43,586 nt of DNA from Saprospiraceae bacterium. Lineage in GTDB: Bacteria; Bacteroidota; Bacteroidia; Chitinophagales; Saprospiraceae. Under the pieces are notes generated by a model. The model was given only the letters and a program-made list of their open reading frames with translations. It did not search any database and was not told the origin of the DNA. Where the stretch lies: contig JALHQW010000062.1 of NCBI GenBank assembly GCA_022841745.1, forward strand, positions 1-43,586, given 5' to 3'. The position numbers were made by a program, and so were the translations under genes. Positions 1-9,038 of the stretch are shown piece by piece. Position 1 is the stretch's first letter, and the number at the start of each line of letters is the position of its first letter.

Positions 1-681
1 GCCTATACTGCCGAGAACGAAGCCCTTGTAACGTTGGGCATCTCCCCTACCCGCCCAGATACGGGTTATGGCTATATCCACTTCGAAAAAAATGGGCAAA
101 ATGGCATTCATAAAGTCTTCAGTTTTAGGGAAAAACCGGATTTGGAGACGGCAAAATCCTATCTTGCAACAGGCGATTATCTTTGGAATGCAGGGATTTT
201 CATTTGGAGCACCAAGACTATCCTGAAATCTTTCGGCGAATTGGCGCCCGAAATACACAGATTGCTGAATGCCTCGACTGGTGTTTACAATTCGGCAAGC
301 GAGGCAACCTTTATTGAAGAAAATTACCCCAAAACACCAAACATCAGTATTGACTATGCTATTTTGGAGAAGTCACCAAATGTTTTCACCATACCTGCTG
401 ATATGGGCTGGAGCGACTTGGGCACTTGGGTATCGCTGCACGAGGAGAGCCATAAAGACATGAATGGCAATGTTGTTCAATCAAATACAACTTTGCTTTC
501 CAATACCTCCAATAGTTTGGTGCGATTACCTGAAGGCAAACTTGGCGTGATTGATGGTTTGGAGGATTATATCGTTGTGGACGAAGGAAATGTGCTGCTC
601 ATATTCCCTAAGGCAAAGGAGCAAGCTATTAAATCTGTCACAACCGAAGTCCAAAAAAAATGGGAAGGCAAGTTTTCCTAG
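1..681 (+). CDS. manC: Mannose-1-phosphate guanylyltransferase, C-terminal part (5' end outside window)
   Basis: The reading frame is open from base 1 and gives 226 residues to the TAG stop, so the N-terminal nucleotide-binding part is missing. The enzyme makes GDP-mannose from mannose-1-phosphate and GTP in the cytoplasm, supplying mannose, fucose or rhamnose-type sugars. What is visible is the typical C-terminal half: a KVFSFREKPD segment, then GDYLWNAGIFIW, then IDYAILEKSPNV and the sugar-binding stretch GWSDLGTW. It ends with a short left-handed beta-helix-like tail (VVDEGNVLLIFP) and has no fused phosphomannose isomerase domain. It leads a run of polysaccharide genes on the same strand, the next beginning 33 bases downstream, which fits precursor supply for the polymer. 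Identity to this family is clear; which final sugar it serves is not. Confidence 0.93.
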   Translation, partial: AYTAENEALVTLGISPTRPDTGYGYIHFEKNGQNGIHKVFSFREKPDLETAKSYLATGDYLWNAGIFIWSTKTILKSFGELAPEIHRLLNASTGVYNSASEATFIEENYPKTPNISIDYAILEKSPNVFTIPADMGWSDLGTWVSLHEESHKDMNGNVVQSNTTLLSNTSNSLVRLPEGKLGVIDGLEDYIVVDEGNVLLIFPKAKEQAIKSVTTEVQKKWEGKFS

Positions 682-714
682 AAATGCCTTTTTTTGCGGT
701 CGAAACAAATCGAA

Positions 715-1908
715 ATGAGCGACAAGGCAAAGAAAATACTCATCATTGACAATTCATCCTGGAATATCTACAATTTCAGGTTAGGCTTGGTGAAGGAGCT
801 AAAGGCCGAGGGCTACCTAGTTCAAGTAGCTACACCTGTGGATGAGTATATACATTACCTAAACACGACCCATTTCACAAAGCACATACCACTCAAGCAG
901 CTTGACAGAAATGGCAAGAATCCAATTAAGGATGTTCTATTCTTTTTCGAACTGTTTAGGTCTATCCGCTCCGAACGCCCCGATCTAGTCATCAATTTCA
1001 CCATCAAGCCCAATATTTATGGCAGTCTTGCCGCTAGGTTTAATGGCGTTTCAACTATCTCCGTCATTACTGGGTTGGGTTATTCTTTTATTCATCAGCA
1101 TGGCCTTATGCGGATAGTGCCAATTTTATTCCGGTTGGCATTTAAAAAATTGAAATACCTGATCGTCTATAATCATACCGACCATGAAGAATTGTTAAAA
1201 AGGAGCCTGATAGACCCAACCCGATGTAAAGTCATCATGGGAGATGGCATTGATACAGAATACTTCAAACCCATATCTCCAGAACCCGATACCATAGAAA
1301 AACAGCCGTTTGTTTTCTTATTCATAGGAAGGTTGCTTACTGACAAAGGCATAAAAGAGTATGTAGAAGCCGCCAAAAAACTTTTAAAATCCAACAAATC
1401 AGTGGAATGCTGGGTATTGGGCGACCTCAATTTTGGCAATCCTGCAGATATAAGCAAAACCGAGCTTGTTGATTGGATAGACAATAAGTATATCAAATAT
1501 TTTGGAACAAGCCATGATGTAAGGCCATTTATTGAAAATGCCCATGCTTTGGTTTTACCCTCATACAGGGAAGGTATGTCTAGGGTTATCTTGGAAGCAA
1601 TGGCCATGGGGAAACCTATTATTACAACAGAAGTCGCAGGATGCTCGGAAACTGTCGTTGAAGGAGTTAACGGATTGAAAGTACCCGCCCGAAACGCAAC
1701 TGCCCTTTACCATGCAATGGATAAACTTCAAAGTATGAACCGCTATCGCTTATTATCCATGGGGCAAAAAAGCCGTGAAATGGCTTTAGAATTATTCGAT
1801 AAAAGGGTTATCCTTAAACATTACCTTAGGCTAATCAAAAATGCCTTGTTGACGAAAAGTCCCAGCAGCGCCAAACAAGAACGTCAATTTGACAAAATCG
1901 AAGATTAA
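715..1908 (+). CDS. Glycosyltransferase family 4 (PglA/WbnH-like)
   Basis: A GT-B fold glycosyltransferase of 397 residues, taken from the ATG at 715; a longer frame from a TTG at 694 adds only seven unconserved residues. The N-terminus (KILIIDNSSWNIYNFR) is the usual first beta strand and acceptor loop. The motif FTIKPNIYGSLAARFNG followed by SVITGLGYSF is typical of the GT4 branch that adds a hexose or HexNAc to undecaprenyl-linked sugars. The donor site shows FIGRLLTDKGI and the EX7E-type stretch YREGMSRVILEAMAMGKPII near residues 280-300. It probably acts at the cytoplasmic face of the inner membrane, building the repeat unit. Sugar specificity cannot be read from the sequence. Confidence 0.88.
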   Translation: MSDKAKKILIIDNSSWNIYNFRLGLVKELKAEGYLVQVATPVDEYIHYLNTTHFTKHIPLKQLDRNGKNPIKDVLFFFELFRSIRSERPDLVINFTIKPNIYGSLAARFNGVSTISVITGLGYSFIHQHGLMRIVPILFRLAFKKLKYLIVYNHTDHEELLKRSLIDPTRCKVIMGDGIDTEYFKPISPEPDTIEKQPFVFLFIGRLLTDKGIKEYVEAAKKLLKSNKSVECWVLGDLNFGNPADISKTELVDWIDNKYIKYFGTSHDVRPFIENAHALVLPSYREGMSRVILEAMAMGKPIITTEVAGCSETVVEGVNGLKVPARNATALYHAMDKLQSMNRYRLLSMGQKSREMALELFDKRVILKHYLRLIKNALLTKSPSSAKQERQFDKIED

Positions 1909-1911
1909 ATA

Positions 1912-3219
1912 TTGTACAAAAACCGCCTCACCGCATTAGTTATTGCTTACACCTTCCCACCTGCCAATGGCACCAGTTGGCGATGTTTCCATTTGTACCG
2001 CACACTACTTCATCATTTTGACCAAGTAAAAGTAATTTCCACGACCAACAATAGTAAATCAAATTCAAACATCCCAGAAATAGAAACAAACGAAAATATT
2101 CACAGAGTAGCTACATTAGACTATAGGACGATACGATTAAGAAAAACAGCAGGACAAGTTGCGATGAAAGAGTCAAATAAAAGCAACTTAAAGTTCAAAA
2201 TATACAATTTACTTAACAGTTTCCCTTTTAATATAATTGTCGGTGAAGGTGGCTTGATTTATATAATGAATGGATTTTTCACAGCACTAAATAATACTCC
2301 CTCAGACGGACCAGTATTTTTAATTTCAAGCTTTAGACCCTACGCCGACCATATAATCGGCTACCTTCTCAAACTATTTAGGAATAATATCTTCTGGGTA
2401 GCTGATTTCCGTGACCTGCACATAGACCCACGGCTCAATGAAACCTATTTCCCTAAAATTCAGAAATGGTTCAACCGAAAAATACTATCCAAGGCTGATA
2501 TAGTGACGACCGTTTCCAAAGGTTTGTCCCAGCACTTGACACCATTTCATCACAATACAGTTGTGCTTCGCAATGGGATAGGCATTATGGCTCAGCTTGC
2601 AGAACCCAAAAAAGCAATGACTAAATTCACAATAACCTATACAGGTTCCATGTTCAGGGATTTAAGAAAGCCAGATTTGTTGTTGGAGGCATTGTCGTCG
2701 CTTGTTGTGGAGCAAAAAATTGAAGCTACGAAAATTCAACTACTGTATGCAGGTAAGGATACCTCCACTTGGCTGCCCTTGTTGGCAAAATACAATATCG
2801 GAGGGCTGTTTAAATCATTGGGAAGCATCACTCACGAAGAAGCGATGAACCTGCAGGCCAGTGCCCATATCAACCTGCTCCTGACCTACGCCTCACCTGA
2901 ATTAAAAGGAAATGCAACTGGTAAGTTATATGAATACCTCGCTGCCCAACGCCCAATCCTTTTATTAATCAATGGCTGTGAAGACGAAGAACTTGAAGAG
3001 ATTTTTGAAGAAACCGGCGCTGGCCTCGTTGCTTACGAATCCTTAAATCACAAGGAATTGGTAAAGCAATTCGTTCTAAGCAAATACAATGAATGGCTTG
3101 AAACAGGAAAAGTTTGTTTATCCATTTCGTCAGAAAAGCTTGAGACCTACAGATGGGATTATATGATGAAAGAATTTCTTGATAGGTATTATTTCAAAAC
3201 ACTACCAGAAGGTGCATAA
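1912..3219 (+). CDS. Glycosyltransferase family 4-like protein (TTG start)
   Basis: 435 residues. The conserved N-terminal GT-B segment ALVIAYTFPPANGTSWRCF begins at residue 8, and the frame upstream is closed by the previous gene's TAA only one codon before. TTG at 1912 is therefore the only standard start that keeps it, so the non-ATG start is well supported. Later motifs are WVADFRDLH, VTTVSKGLS, ITYTGSMFRDLRKPDLLLEAL and the C-terminal GKLYEYLAAQRPILLL, which match the GT4 group with an acceptor-binding N-domain. The stretch at about 2040-2330 is markedly AT-rich compared with the housekeeping genes further on, as often seen in polysaccharide loci. It should transfer a sugar onto the lipid-linked intermediate; donor and acceptor are unknown. 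Confidence 0.82.
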   Translation: MYKNRLTALVIAYTFPPANGTSWRCFHLYRTLLHHFDQVKVISTTNNSKSNSNIPEIETNENIHRVATLDYRTIRLRKTAGQVAMKESNKSNLKFKIYNLLNSFPFNIIVGEGGLIYIMNGFFTALNNTPSDGPVFLISSFRPYADHIIGYLLKLFRNNIFWVADFRDLHIDPRLNETYFPKIQKWFNRKILSKADIVTTVSKGLSQHLTPFHHNTVVLRNGIGIMAQLAEPKKAMTKFTITYTGSMFRDLRKPDLLLEALSSLVVEQKIEATKIQLLYAGKDTSTWLPLLAKYNIGGLFKSLGSITHEEAMNLQASAHINLLLTYASPELKGNATGKLYEYLAAQRPILLLINGCEDEELEEIFEETGAGLVAYESLNHKELVKQFVLSKYNEWLETGKVCLSISSEKLETYRWDYMMKEFLDRYYFKTLPEGA

Positions 3220-4297
3220 AGTACTATCCGTCGTAGGTGCAAGGCCTAATTTTATCAAATTGGCACCGGTCCATGCGGCCATTAAAGCAGTTGGAGGATT
3301 TGAGCATATTATAGTGCATACAGGGCAGCATTATGATGCCAATCTTTCTGACGACCTCTTCAAGGAGCTGGAAATTCCAACACCGAATTATAATTTAGGT
3401 ATTGGTTCAGGACGACAAGCACAACAACTTGGGCAAATGATTGCGGCGCTAGATGAAGTAATGGAAAAGGAAAGCCCTGACTTGGTTCTTGTTTATGGTG
3501 ACACTAATTCCACCGCAGCAGGTGCCATTGCGGCAGCTAAAAACGGTATTAAAGTCGCCCATATTGAAGCAGGGCTGCGTGAATACGATAAGTTGATTCC
3601 TGAAGAAGTCAATAAATTATTGACGACCTCAGTGGCCGACCTTTATTTCTGTCCCACGAAAACTGGAGTAGCGAACCTTCAAAAGATCGGTATTACCCAA
3701 AACGTCCATCTAGTAGGTGATGTTGGCATTGATTTGATTTCCAATAATTTAGAACATATTATAGCCAACAAGGGCATTTTTGAAAAGCTACATATAATCC
3801 CCGGTCAGTATTATTTTTTCACCTGCCATCGTGCCAACAATACAGAAAATCCATTGGCGCTAAAGCAAATACTAGCTGCAATTGAGCAGTTGGACTTGCC
3901 TATCGTTTTTCCCATTCACCCACGTACGGCAAAGGCGATAGCGTATCATAATTTGCCAAATCCAGCGAGTTTTCAAAATGTTCAATTATTGCCGCCTTTG
4001 AACTTTTTTGATACCCAATCCTTAATCCGCTCTGCTCGGATGGTCATCACCGATTCGGGTGGCGTGGTCAAAGAGGCTTATTTTCATAAAACGCCCGGCA
4101 TCATCATTGACCGGCAAATCGAGTGGGTAGAGACGGTAGAAGAAGGCTGGAACAGGATTGCCGGGCCAGATTGCAAACGGATATTGAGTTTTACCCAAAA
4201 TTGGACACAACCAGTTGGGCATTCCAATTGCCTTGGGGATGGAGCTGCCGCCCATCAAATCGCCCATGCCATTAAAAACTACCTCGCTCAATGCTAA
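3212..4297 (+). CDS. wecB: UDP-N-acetylglucosamine 2-epimerase (non-hydrolysing), GTG start
   Basis: Interconverts UDP-GlcNAc and UDP-ManNAc (or the equivalent step on a modified UDP-HexNAc) in the cytoplasm. The family markers appear in order: VLSVVGARPNFIKLAPVH, IIVHTGQHYD, LVYGDTNST, HIEAGLREYD, IPEEVNK, HRANNTENP, FPIHPRT and ITDSGGVVKEA. Length is 361 residues from the GTG at 3212, close to the usual 360-380. An in-frame TTG at 3179 would add 11 residues not typical of the family, while the GTG puts the Rossmann strand right at the N-terminus. That GTG overlaps the end of the upstream GT4 by 8 bases, suggesting translational coupling. In this locus it implies a ManNAc- or ManNAcA-type residue. 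Confidence 0.9.
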   Translation: MHKVLSVVGARPNFIKLAPVHAAIKAVGGFEHIIVHTGQHYDANLSDDLFKELEIPTPNYNLGIGSGRQAQQLGQMIAALDEVMEKESPDLVLVYGDTNSTAAGAIAAAKNGIKVAHIEAGLREYDKLIPEEVNKLLTTSVADLYFCPTKTGVANLQKIGITQNVHLVGDVGIDLISNNLEHIIANKGIFEKLHIIPGQYYFFTCHRANNTENPLALKQILAAIEQLDLPIVFPIHPRTAKAIAYHNLPNPASFQNVQLLPPLNFFDTQSLIRSARMVITDSGGVVKEAYFHKTPGIIIDRQIEWVETVEEGWNRIAGPDCKRILSFTQNWTQPVGHSNCLGDGAAAHQIAHAIKNYLAQC

Positions 4298-4923
4298 AAG
4301 CTGAAAGAGTCCTTGTGCTAGCACCCCATACTGACGACGGGGAACTCGGCTGTGGAGCTACCATCGCCAAACTGTTGGAGCAAGGCTCAAAAGTTTTTTA
4401 TGCCGCATTCTCTACAGCGGATGAAAGTGTTCCCGCCCATTTCCCTAAAGACCAATTAGAGAAAGAGGTGCGGGAAGCAACCCAAATATTGGGCATCCCC
4501 TCAGAAAACCTCCTTGTTTTTAATTACCAAGTCAGGAAGCTGAACTATGTGAGGCAGGAAATACTAGAGGAACTTATCCGACTCCGCCCCATCATAAACC
4601 CCGACTTGGTTTTTATGCCCGCCAGCAACGACATACACCAAGACCACCGCACAGTTTACGAAGAAGGACTGCGCGCCTTCAAGCATTGCAGTCTGCTTGG
4701 TTACGAGTTGCTTTGGAACAACCTCACCTTTTTGGCAAATTCATTTGTTGGTCTCGAAGAACGGCATATCCAATTGAAAATCAATGCTTTAGCTGCTTAC
4801 AAAACGCAGGAAGGAAGACCCTATATGTCCCCAGCGTTCATTAGGAGCTTAGCCATCGTTCGTGGTGTGCAGTCAGGAAAACCACTGGCTGAGGCATTTG
4901 AAAGTATAAGGATAATGCTGTAA
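4291..4923 (+). CDS. PIG-L (LmbE) family N-acetylglucosamine deacetylase
   Basis: A 210-residue zinc-dependent deacetylase of the PIG-L/LmbE fold. The zinc site motif is seen as LAPHTDDGELGCG near residues 10-22 (family consensus AHPDDE), and the third ligand lies in the HQDHRTV motif near residues 108-114. The ATG overlaps the last 7 bases of the 2-epimerase gene. Family members remove an acetyl group from N-acetylated sugars, often lipid- or nucleotide-linked. Here it could create a free amine on the polysaccharide building block, perhaps for re-acylation. The substrate is inference from the neighbourhood. Confidence 0.86.
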   Translation: MLKAERVLVLAPHTDDGELGCGATIAKLLEQGSKVFYAAFSTADESVPAHFPKDQLEKEVREATQILGIPSENLLVFNYQVRKLNYVRQEILEELIRLRPIINPDLVFMPASNDIHQDHRTVYEEGLRAFKHCSLLGYELLWNNLTFLANSFVGLEERHIQLKINALAAYKTQEGRPYMSPAFIRSLAIVRGVQSGKPLAEAFESIRIML

Positions 4924-4926
4924 AAT

Positions 4927-5799
4927 ATGTTCCAAGCCATACGCAGAATAGCAAATCACCCACTCACCCGCCTACAATTGCCAAAGTCAATCAGTCGCTA
5001 TTTATCATGGCAAATTAGTTCAAGGCTTGGTAAGCCAGAACAGTTTAAACCTTGGCTAAATGGACTGAATGTCATTGTTAAACGGGGCTTTCATGCCAGC
5101 ACAGCCTGCCATTATTTTGGCTTGCCGGAGTTTGAGAGCATGGCATTCATGTTGCATTTCTTAAAAGAAGGAGATGTTTTTTTTGATGTAGGTTCAAATA
5201 TTGGCGCTTATTCCGTTTTAGCATCAGGGGTAAATAAAGCCTATTCCATTGCCTTCGAACCAGAACCAGCGACTTGCAGTTTATTAAAAAGAAATATTGC
5301 CTTAAATAAATTGGATAGTTATGTAGAAATCCACCAATTGGCATTAGGAGCAAAGATACAATCTGTTCAATTGACGGCGGAAAAAGGGATCCAGAATCAT
5401 ATTCTCACCTCGAACAAAGATAGAGGCATTGAAATTGAAATGAGCACATTGGACAAATTTGGACTAGACAAGCCGCCCATTTTGATAAAACTGGATGTCG
5501 AGGGTTTCGAAACGGAAGTGATTGATGGAGCTGTTCAAACCATAAAATTACCAGCCGTAAAAGCCCTGATTGTTGAGCGAATGGGGTTGGGGCAACGGTT
5601 TGGTTTTGATGAGGCGCTATTACATAAAAGGTTGTTATCACAAGGCTTCGAATTGTTTGAATATCAACCATTTACAAGACAGTTAACACCTCTTTCAATT
5701 CCTGCGTGGGGTAACAATCTCTACCTGCGTGGGCTGAAAAAAGTGGAAGAAAGGATTAAGTCGGCACCAAAAATCGAGGTACTTGGACATTGTTTTTGA
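4927..5799 (+). CDS. FkbM family SAM-dependent methyltransferase
   Basis: 290 residues. The SAM-binding motif I is seen as DVFFDVGSNIGAYSVLA near residue 85, followed by FEPEPATCSLLKRNI and the late family motif ILIKLDVEGFETEVIDGA, which together mark the FkbM group. These enzymes usually O-methylate sugars of polysaccharides, glycolipids or antibiotics. The gene starts three bases after the deacetylase stop and its 3' end overlaps the next frame by 17 bases, so it belongs to the same transcription unit. An O-methyl group on the repeat unit or chain end is the likely outcome; the exact position cannot be inferred. Confidence 0.85.
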   Translation: MFQAIRRIANHPLTRLQLPKSISRYLSWQISSRLGKPEQFKPWLNGLNVIVKRGFHASTACHYFGLPEFESMAFMLHFLKEGDVFFDVGSNIGAYSVLASGVNKAYSIAFEPEPATCSLLKRNIALNKLDSYVEIHQLALGAKIQSVQLTAEKGIQNHILTSNKDRGIEIEMSTLDKFGLDKPPILIKLDVEGFETEVIDGAVQTIKLPAVKALIVERMGLGQRFGFDEALLHKRLLSQGFELFEYQPFTRQLTPLSIPAWGNNLYLRGLKKVEERIKSAPKIEVLGHCF

Positions 5800-6511
5800 G
5801 CAAAAAACCGTGGCAATCCACCAACCAAACTATTTCCCTTGGTTGGGCTATTTCCAGAAAATCAGGGATTGCGATGTTTTTGTTTTCCATGACAATGTGG
5901 AGCACTCGAAGCGCTACCCTACCCGACGTACCCGAATCAGAAAATCGGCTTCCGACCCTAGCGTTAGTTGGTTGACCGTTCCATTGCGAAAGCACAGCGA
6001 CTTTTCGCTCATCAAAGACTTGCAGATCGACAACTCCACTGACTGGCGGACACAGCACTTAAACAAACTCAGAAATGCTTACTTAAAAGCACCCTTCTTC
6101 GAGCAAGTTTATGTGTACATTAAGCAATTGTTGAATAATGAAGCAACGGAATTTGATACGCTGGCAGCTTTTAATATTTATGGTATTCGGCAAATAATGG
6201 GCTGGCTGGGAGTTGAATGCCCCACCTATCGTTCTTCTGATTTGCAAGTGAATGGAACTGGTTCAAGTTATAATCTTGCCATCGTCAATTACTTGGGCGG
6301 AACAGCCTATTTAAGCGGCAAAGGCGGAAGTAACTACCAGAACGAAGATGAATTTACCGAGAATTCGATAAAATTAAAATATAGTGCTTTTAGTGACAAA
6401 TGTAGCGAACTGTATCCAACCGTCATTGTAGGTTATTCAATTCTTGATAGTCTTTTCCATTTTGGTATAGAAGGAACAAAAAATATTTTGCAGGCATGTT
6501 CGGGAAAGTAA
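5783..6511 (+). CDS. WbqC-like family protein (non-ATG start)
   Basis: 242 residues. The N-terminal signature VAIHQPNYFPWLGYFQKI followed by CDVFVFHDNV and the basic stretch YPTRRTRIR identifies the WbqC family, found in O-antigen and capsule loci. The family's biochemical role is poorly defined; a part in amino-sugar or acyl-sugar modification has been suggested. No ATG precedes the conserved segment in frame. TTG at 5783 has a possible ribosome-binding GAGG just before it, and GTG at 5810 is the alternative, lying directly at the conserved segment. The frame overlaps the FkbM gene upstream by 17 bases and the SGNH hydrolase downstream by 16 bases. Confidence 0.82.
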   Translation: MDIVFEQKTVAIHQPNYFPWLGYFQKIRDCDVFVFHDNVEHSKRYPTRRTRIRKSASDPSVSWLTVPLRKHSDFSLIKDLQIDNSTDWRTQHLNKLRNAYLKAPFFEQVYVYIKQLLNNEATEFDTLAAFNIYGIRQIMGWLGVECPTYRSSDLQVNGTGSSYNLAIVNYLGGTAYLSGKGGSNYQNEDEFTENSIKLKYSAFSDKCSELYPTVIVGYSILDSLFHFGIEGTKNILQACSGK

Positions 6512-7680
6512 AAAAATGGACTAAACTGTTGATTATCAATTTATTGATGCTGTTCTTTTTACTTGGCATCATCGAGTTCGCTCTAAATAGAATGACGCCT
6601 GATGAAAAACCATACAATACCTTGGCGAGATACATCAGGCTAAGGGAGGCAGGAATGCCCAATCAGCATATTTCCATGGAACCTCCAGCATATTTCCCAA
6701 TGAGCACCGATAATTTAGAGATGAAGTCATACTCGGCAGATATTGACTCAAATGGGTTCATTAAATCAACTGCATATTTGACAAACCCTTTACTAAATAT
6801 TGTCTTTTTGGGAGGTTCAACCACTGAATGCTTTTTCGTAGATGATAGTTTGCGTTTCCCCAGCCTTGTAGGCAAAAAATTCCAACAATCTGGGAAAAAA
6901 ATTAATACCTACAATTCAGGAGTTGCAGGCAACCATTCCATGCACAGCATTAATATCTTAACGAACAAGGTCATACATAACGATTTTCAAGTAGCAGTTT
7001 TAATGCACAATATCAATGACCTCGTACATTTGAGCTATAATGGCAATTATTACAGTGAACATAACTCACCAACCCGAGCGAGCATGACCGTGATGACCAA
7101 ACCTGAAATTGACGACAATGACCTTGGCTTTTTCCGTAAGTTTGGTCTCAGCACTCGTTTAAAAAAGGCATTTCAAGTCGTGTATCCTGTGATTTATGAG
7201 CAGTTCTATAGAGCCAAAAGAAATGTGAATAAGAACGATGTGCCAAAAGAATTTGATTGGATAACCCCAGGGCCTGTTGGTATTGAACATGAAAGGCAGT
7301 TTGAAAAGAATTTGAGGACATTTATTTTTATTTGCCGGGCAAATGCCATTCTCCCAGTATTGATGACCCAATTCAATAGAGTTTCGGAAGATGAGTTTTA
7401 CAATAACCCAAAGAACAAGCCCTACCTCGATAAAATCCTGCGCTCCTCCATTACTGTGGAGGATTTTTGCAAAAGTTATAGGCGATTTAATGAAATAATC
7501 CGAGAGGTCGCAACGGCAGAAAACGTGGTATTGATTGACCTTGCGAAGGAAGTTCCCAGCACAAAAGACTATCTTTATGATTATGTACACGTTCATAATG
7601 AAGGTTCCAAGCTGGCAGCTCAAATCATCTATAAGGCACTTGACAAGGCACTTTTTCAAGATTCAACTTCGATAAATTGA
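6496..7680 (+). CDS. Membrane-anchored SGNH/GDSL hydrolase-like protein
   Basis: 394 residues with one N-terminal hydrophobic segment (residues 10-30, LLIINLLMLFFLLGII) preceded by lysines, so probably a signal anchor with the bulk in the periplasm. SGNH blocks are visible: FLGGSTTEC with the candidate nucleophile Ser108, SGVAGNHS (block II glycine near 142), HNINDL (block III asparagine) and DYVHVHNEG, which carries the C-terminal Asp-X-X-His pair. Such proteins in polysaccharide loci add or remove O-acyl groups. It overlaps the WbqC gene by 16 bases, and its TGA overlaps the TTG start of the next gene, showing tight packing. Esterase or acyltransferase activity is inferred, not shown. Confidence 0.78.
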   Translation: MFGKVKKWTKLLIINLLMLFFLLGIIEFALNRMTPDEKPYNTLARYIRLREAGMPNQHISMEPPAYFPMSTDNLEMKSYSADIDSNGFIKSTAYLTNPLLNIVFLGGSTTECFFVDDSLRFPSLVGKKFQQSGKKINTYNSGVAGNHSMHSINILTNKVIHNDFQVAVLMHNINDLVHLSYNGNYYSEHNSPTRASMTVMTKPEIDDNDLGFFRKFGLSTRLKKAFQVVYPVIYEQFYRAKRNVNKNDVPKEFDWITPGPVGIEHERQFEKNLRTFIFICRANAILPVLMTQFNRVSEDEFYNNPKNKPYLDKILRSSITVEDFCKSYRRFNEIIREVATAENVVLIDLAKEVPSTKDYLYDYVHVHNEGSKLAAQIIYKALDKALFQDSTSIN

Positions 7681-9038
7681 GGGTCATCTTCCCAAATAAC
7701 AATCAAGCAGAGCGACAATATGCTGCAAATACGCTGCTTGGCACTATGATGGGAATTGAGTTTGAAACAGCATTTGCGGAACAATCCTACACCACCATTA
7801 ATCTTGGCAATGGAAAAACATTGATGATAGAAGACCATTTCTTCAATCATTATCCGGCTGTCAATTCCTATTTAATTAAATCAGCATTGCCGAGTAATAT
7901 AGTGGTAGCAAAAAAGGAAAAATTGACTTTTATTGTTGAGAACGACCTTCCTATTCTCTTTGGAAATGACCATTTTATTGCAGATGGAAATCAGTTTTTT
8001 ATTGGTATAGACATATTTGCCACAACTTTTTTTTGCTTAACGAGGTGGGAAGAGGTTGTAAACCCAATCCGTGATATCCATGGACGTTTCCCAGCGTTGG
8101 CCAGCCATGCTTGGGAATTTGGCTATCTTCAACGCCCAATCGTGAATGAATTGGCAGCGATGATGCGCAATATCCTTGAATACTTGGGTGAGGCTTTGCC
8201 TAAATATTACAGAAATTTTGAACTATTCGTCACCCATGATATAGACCAGCACTATCTATGGCCAAATTGGCGCAGCTTTTTCAAGAAAACGGCTGGTGAT
8301 TTATTGAAACGGAACAACTTGACAGAAGCATTATTTAATTGCCGCAGTTTTTTCTCAAATAAAATGCTCGGCCAAGCCGACCCTTATGATACCTACGATT
8401 ATTTAATGGATATTTCTGAACGGCATGGCCTACAATCCCATTTTTATTTCTTGGCTGGCGGGGAAACCAAATATGATAATGGAATGGAACGGCAGATAGA
8501 CAGGGTTGCTCCTATTTTGGCAAGGATAAATGAACGAGGCCACAAAATAGGCATCCATCCAAGCTACCAATCCGCCACAGATGGAATTGTTTTTGAAAAG
8601 GAAGTGGAGCGATTCCGTTCCCTATCGCCACAAGCGTTAACACAAGGAAGACAGCATTACCTAAGATTCGAAGTGGGTAAAACTTGGCTTTTCTGGGAGC
8701 GCAATGGACTACAAATGGATAGTACATTAGGCTACCCAGAGCAATCGGGTTTTAGGTGTGGCACATGCACACCTTTTCCTGTATTTGATGTTTTTGAAAG
8801 AAAACAACTAAACCTAATCGAGACACCGTTAACGGCCATGGATACTACTTATGCCGTTTACCAGAAATCCACTCCTTTGGAAATGGAGGCCGACCTTATC
8901 GGCCTACTTGAAACCGTCAAGAAATACAATGGCTGTTTTTCCCTTCTCTGGCACAACAGTTCCTTCCATGTGCCTGAATATCAAGCCTTAGCGCCAGTTT
9001 ATGAGCGCTTCTTGGCTTTGGCCAAGGCCTCCTCATAG
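7677..9038 (+). CDS. Polysaccharide deacetylase family protein (DUF7033-type N-domain, TTG start)
   Basis: 453 residues. The first 150 or so resemble the N-terminal domain that precedes the NodB fold in Bacteroidota polysaccharide deacetylases (AERQYAANTLLGTMMGIEFE, then TFFCLTRWEE). The NodB-like part has the metal motif THDID at residues 186-190, KIGIHPSYQS and the late LWHNSSF. The first in-frame ATG lies at codon 24, inside the conserved N-domain, so the TTG at 7677, which overlaps the previous stop as TTGA, is preferred. Its last 40 bases run antisense into the end of the GT4 on the other strand. It likely N- or O-deacetylates the polysaccharide or a precursor. Confidence 0.82.
   Translation: MRVIFPNNNQAERQYAANTLLGTMMGIEFETAFAEQSYTTINLGNGKTLMIEDHFFNHYPAVNSYLIKSALPSNIVVAKKEKLTFIVENDLPILFGNDHFIADGNQFFIGIDIFATTFFCLTRWEEVVNPIRDIHGRFPALASHAWEFGYLQRPIVNELAAMMRNILEYLGEALPKYYRNFELFVTHDIDQHYLWPNWRSFFKKTAGDLLKRNNLTEALFNCRSFFSNKMLGQADPYDTYDYLMDISERHGLQSHFYFLAGGETKYDNGMERQIDRVAPILARINERGHKIGIHPSYQSATDGIVFEKEVERFRSLSPQALTQGRQHYLRFEVGKTWLFWERNGLQMDSTLGYPEQSGFRCGTCTPFPVFDVFERKQLNLIETPLTAMDTTYAVYQKSTPLEMEADLIGLLETVKKYNGCFSLLWHNSSFHVPEYQALAPVYERFLALAKASS

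Noticed and set aside
1906-1914. Possible stop-codon read-through joining the two GT4 genes
   Set aside because: The second gene is in the same frame only two codons after the TAA, but both are complete GT-B proteins; separate translation from the TTG is simpler.
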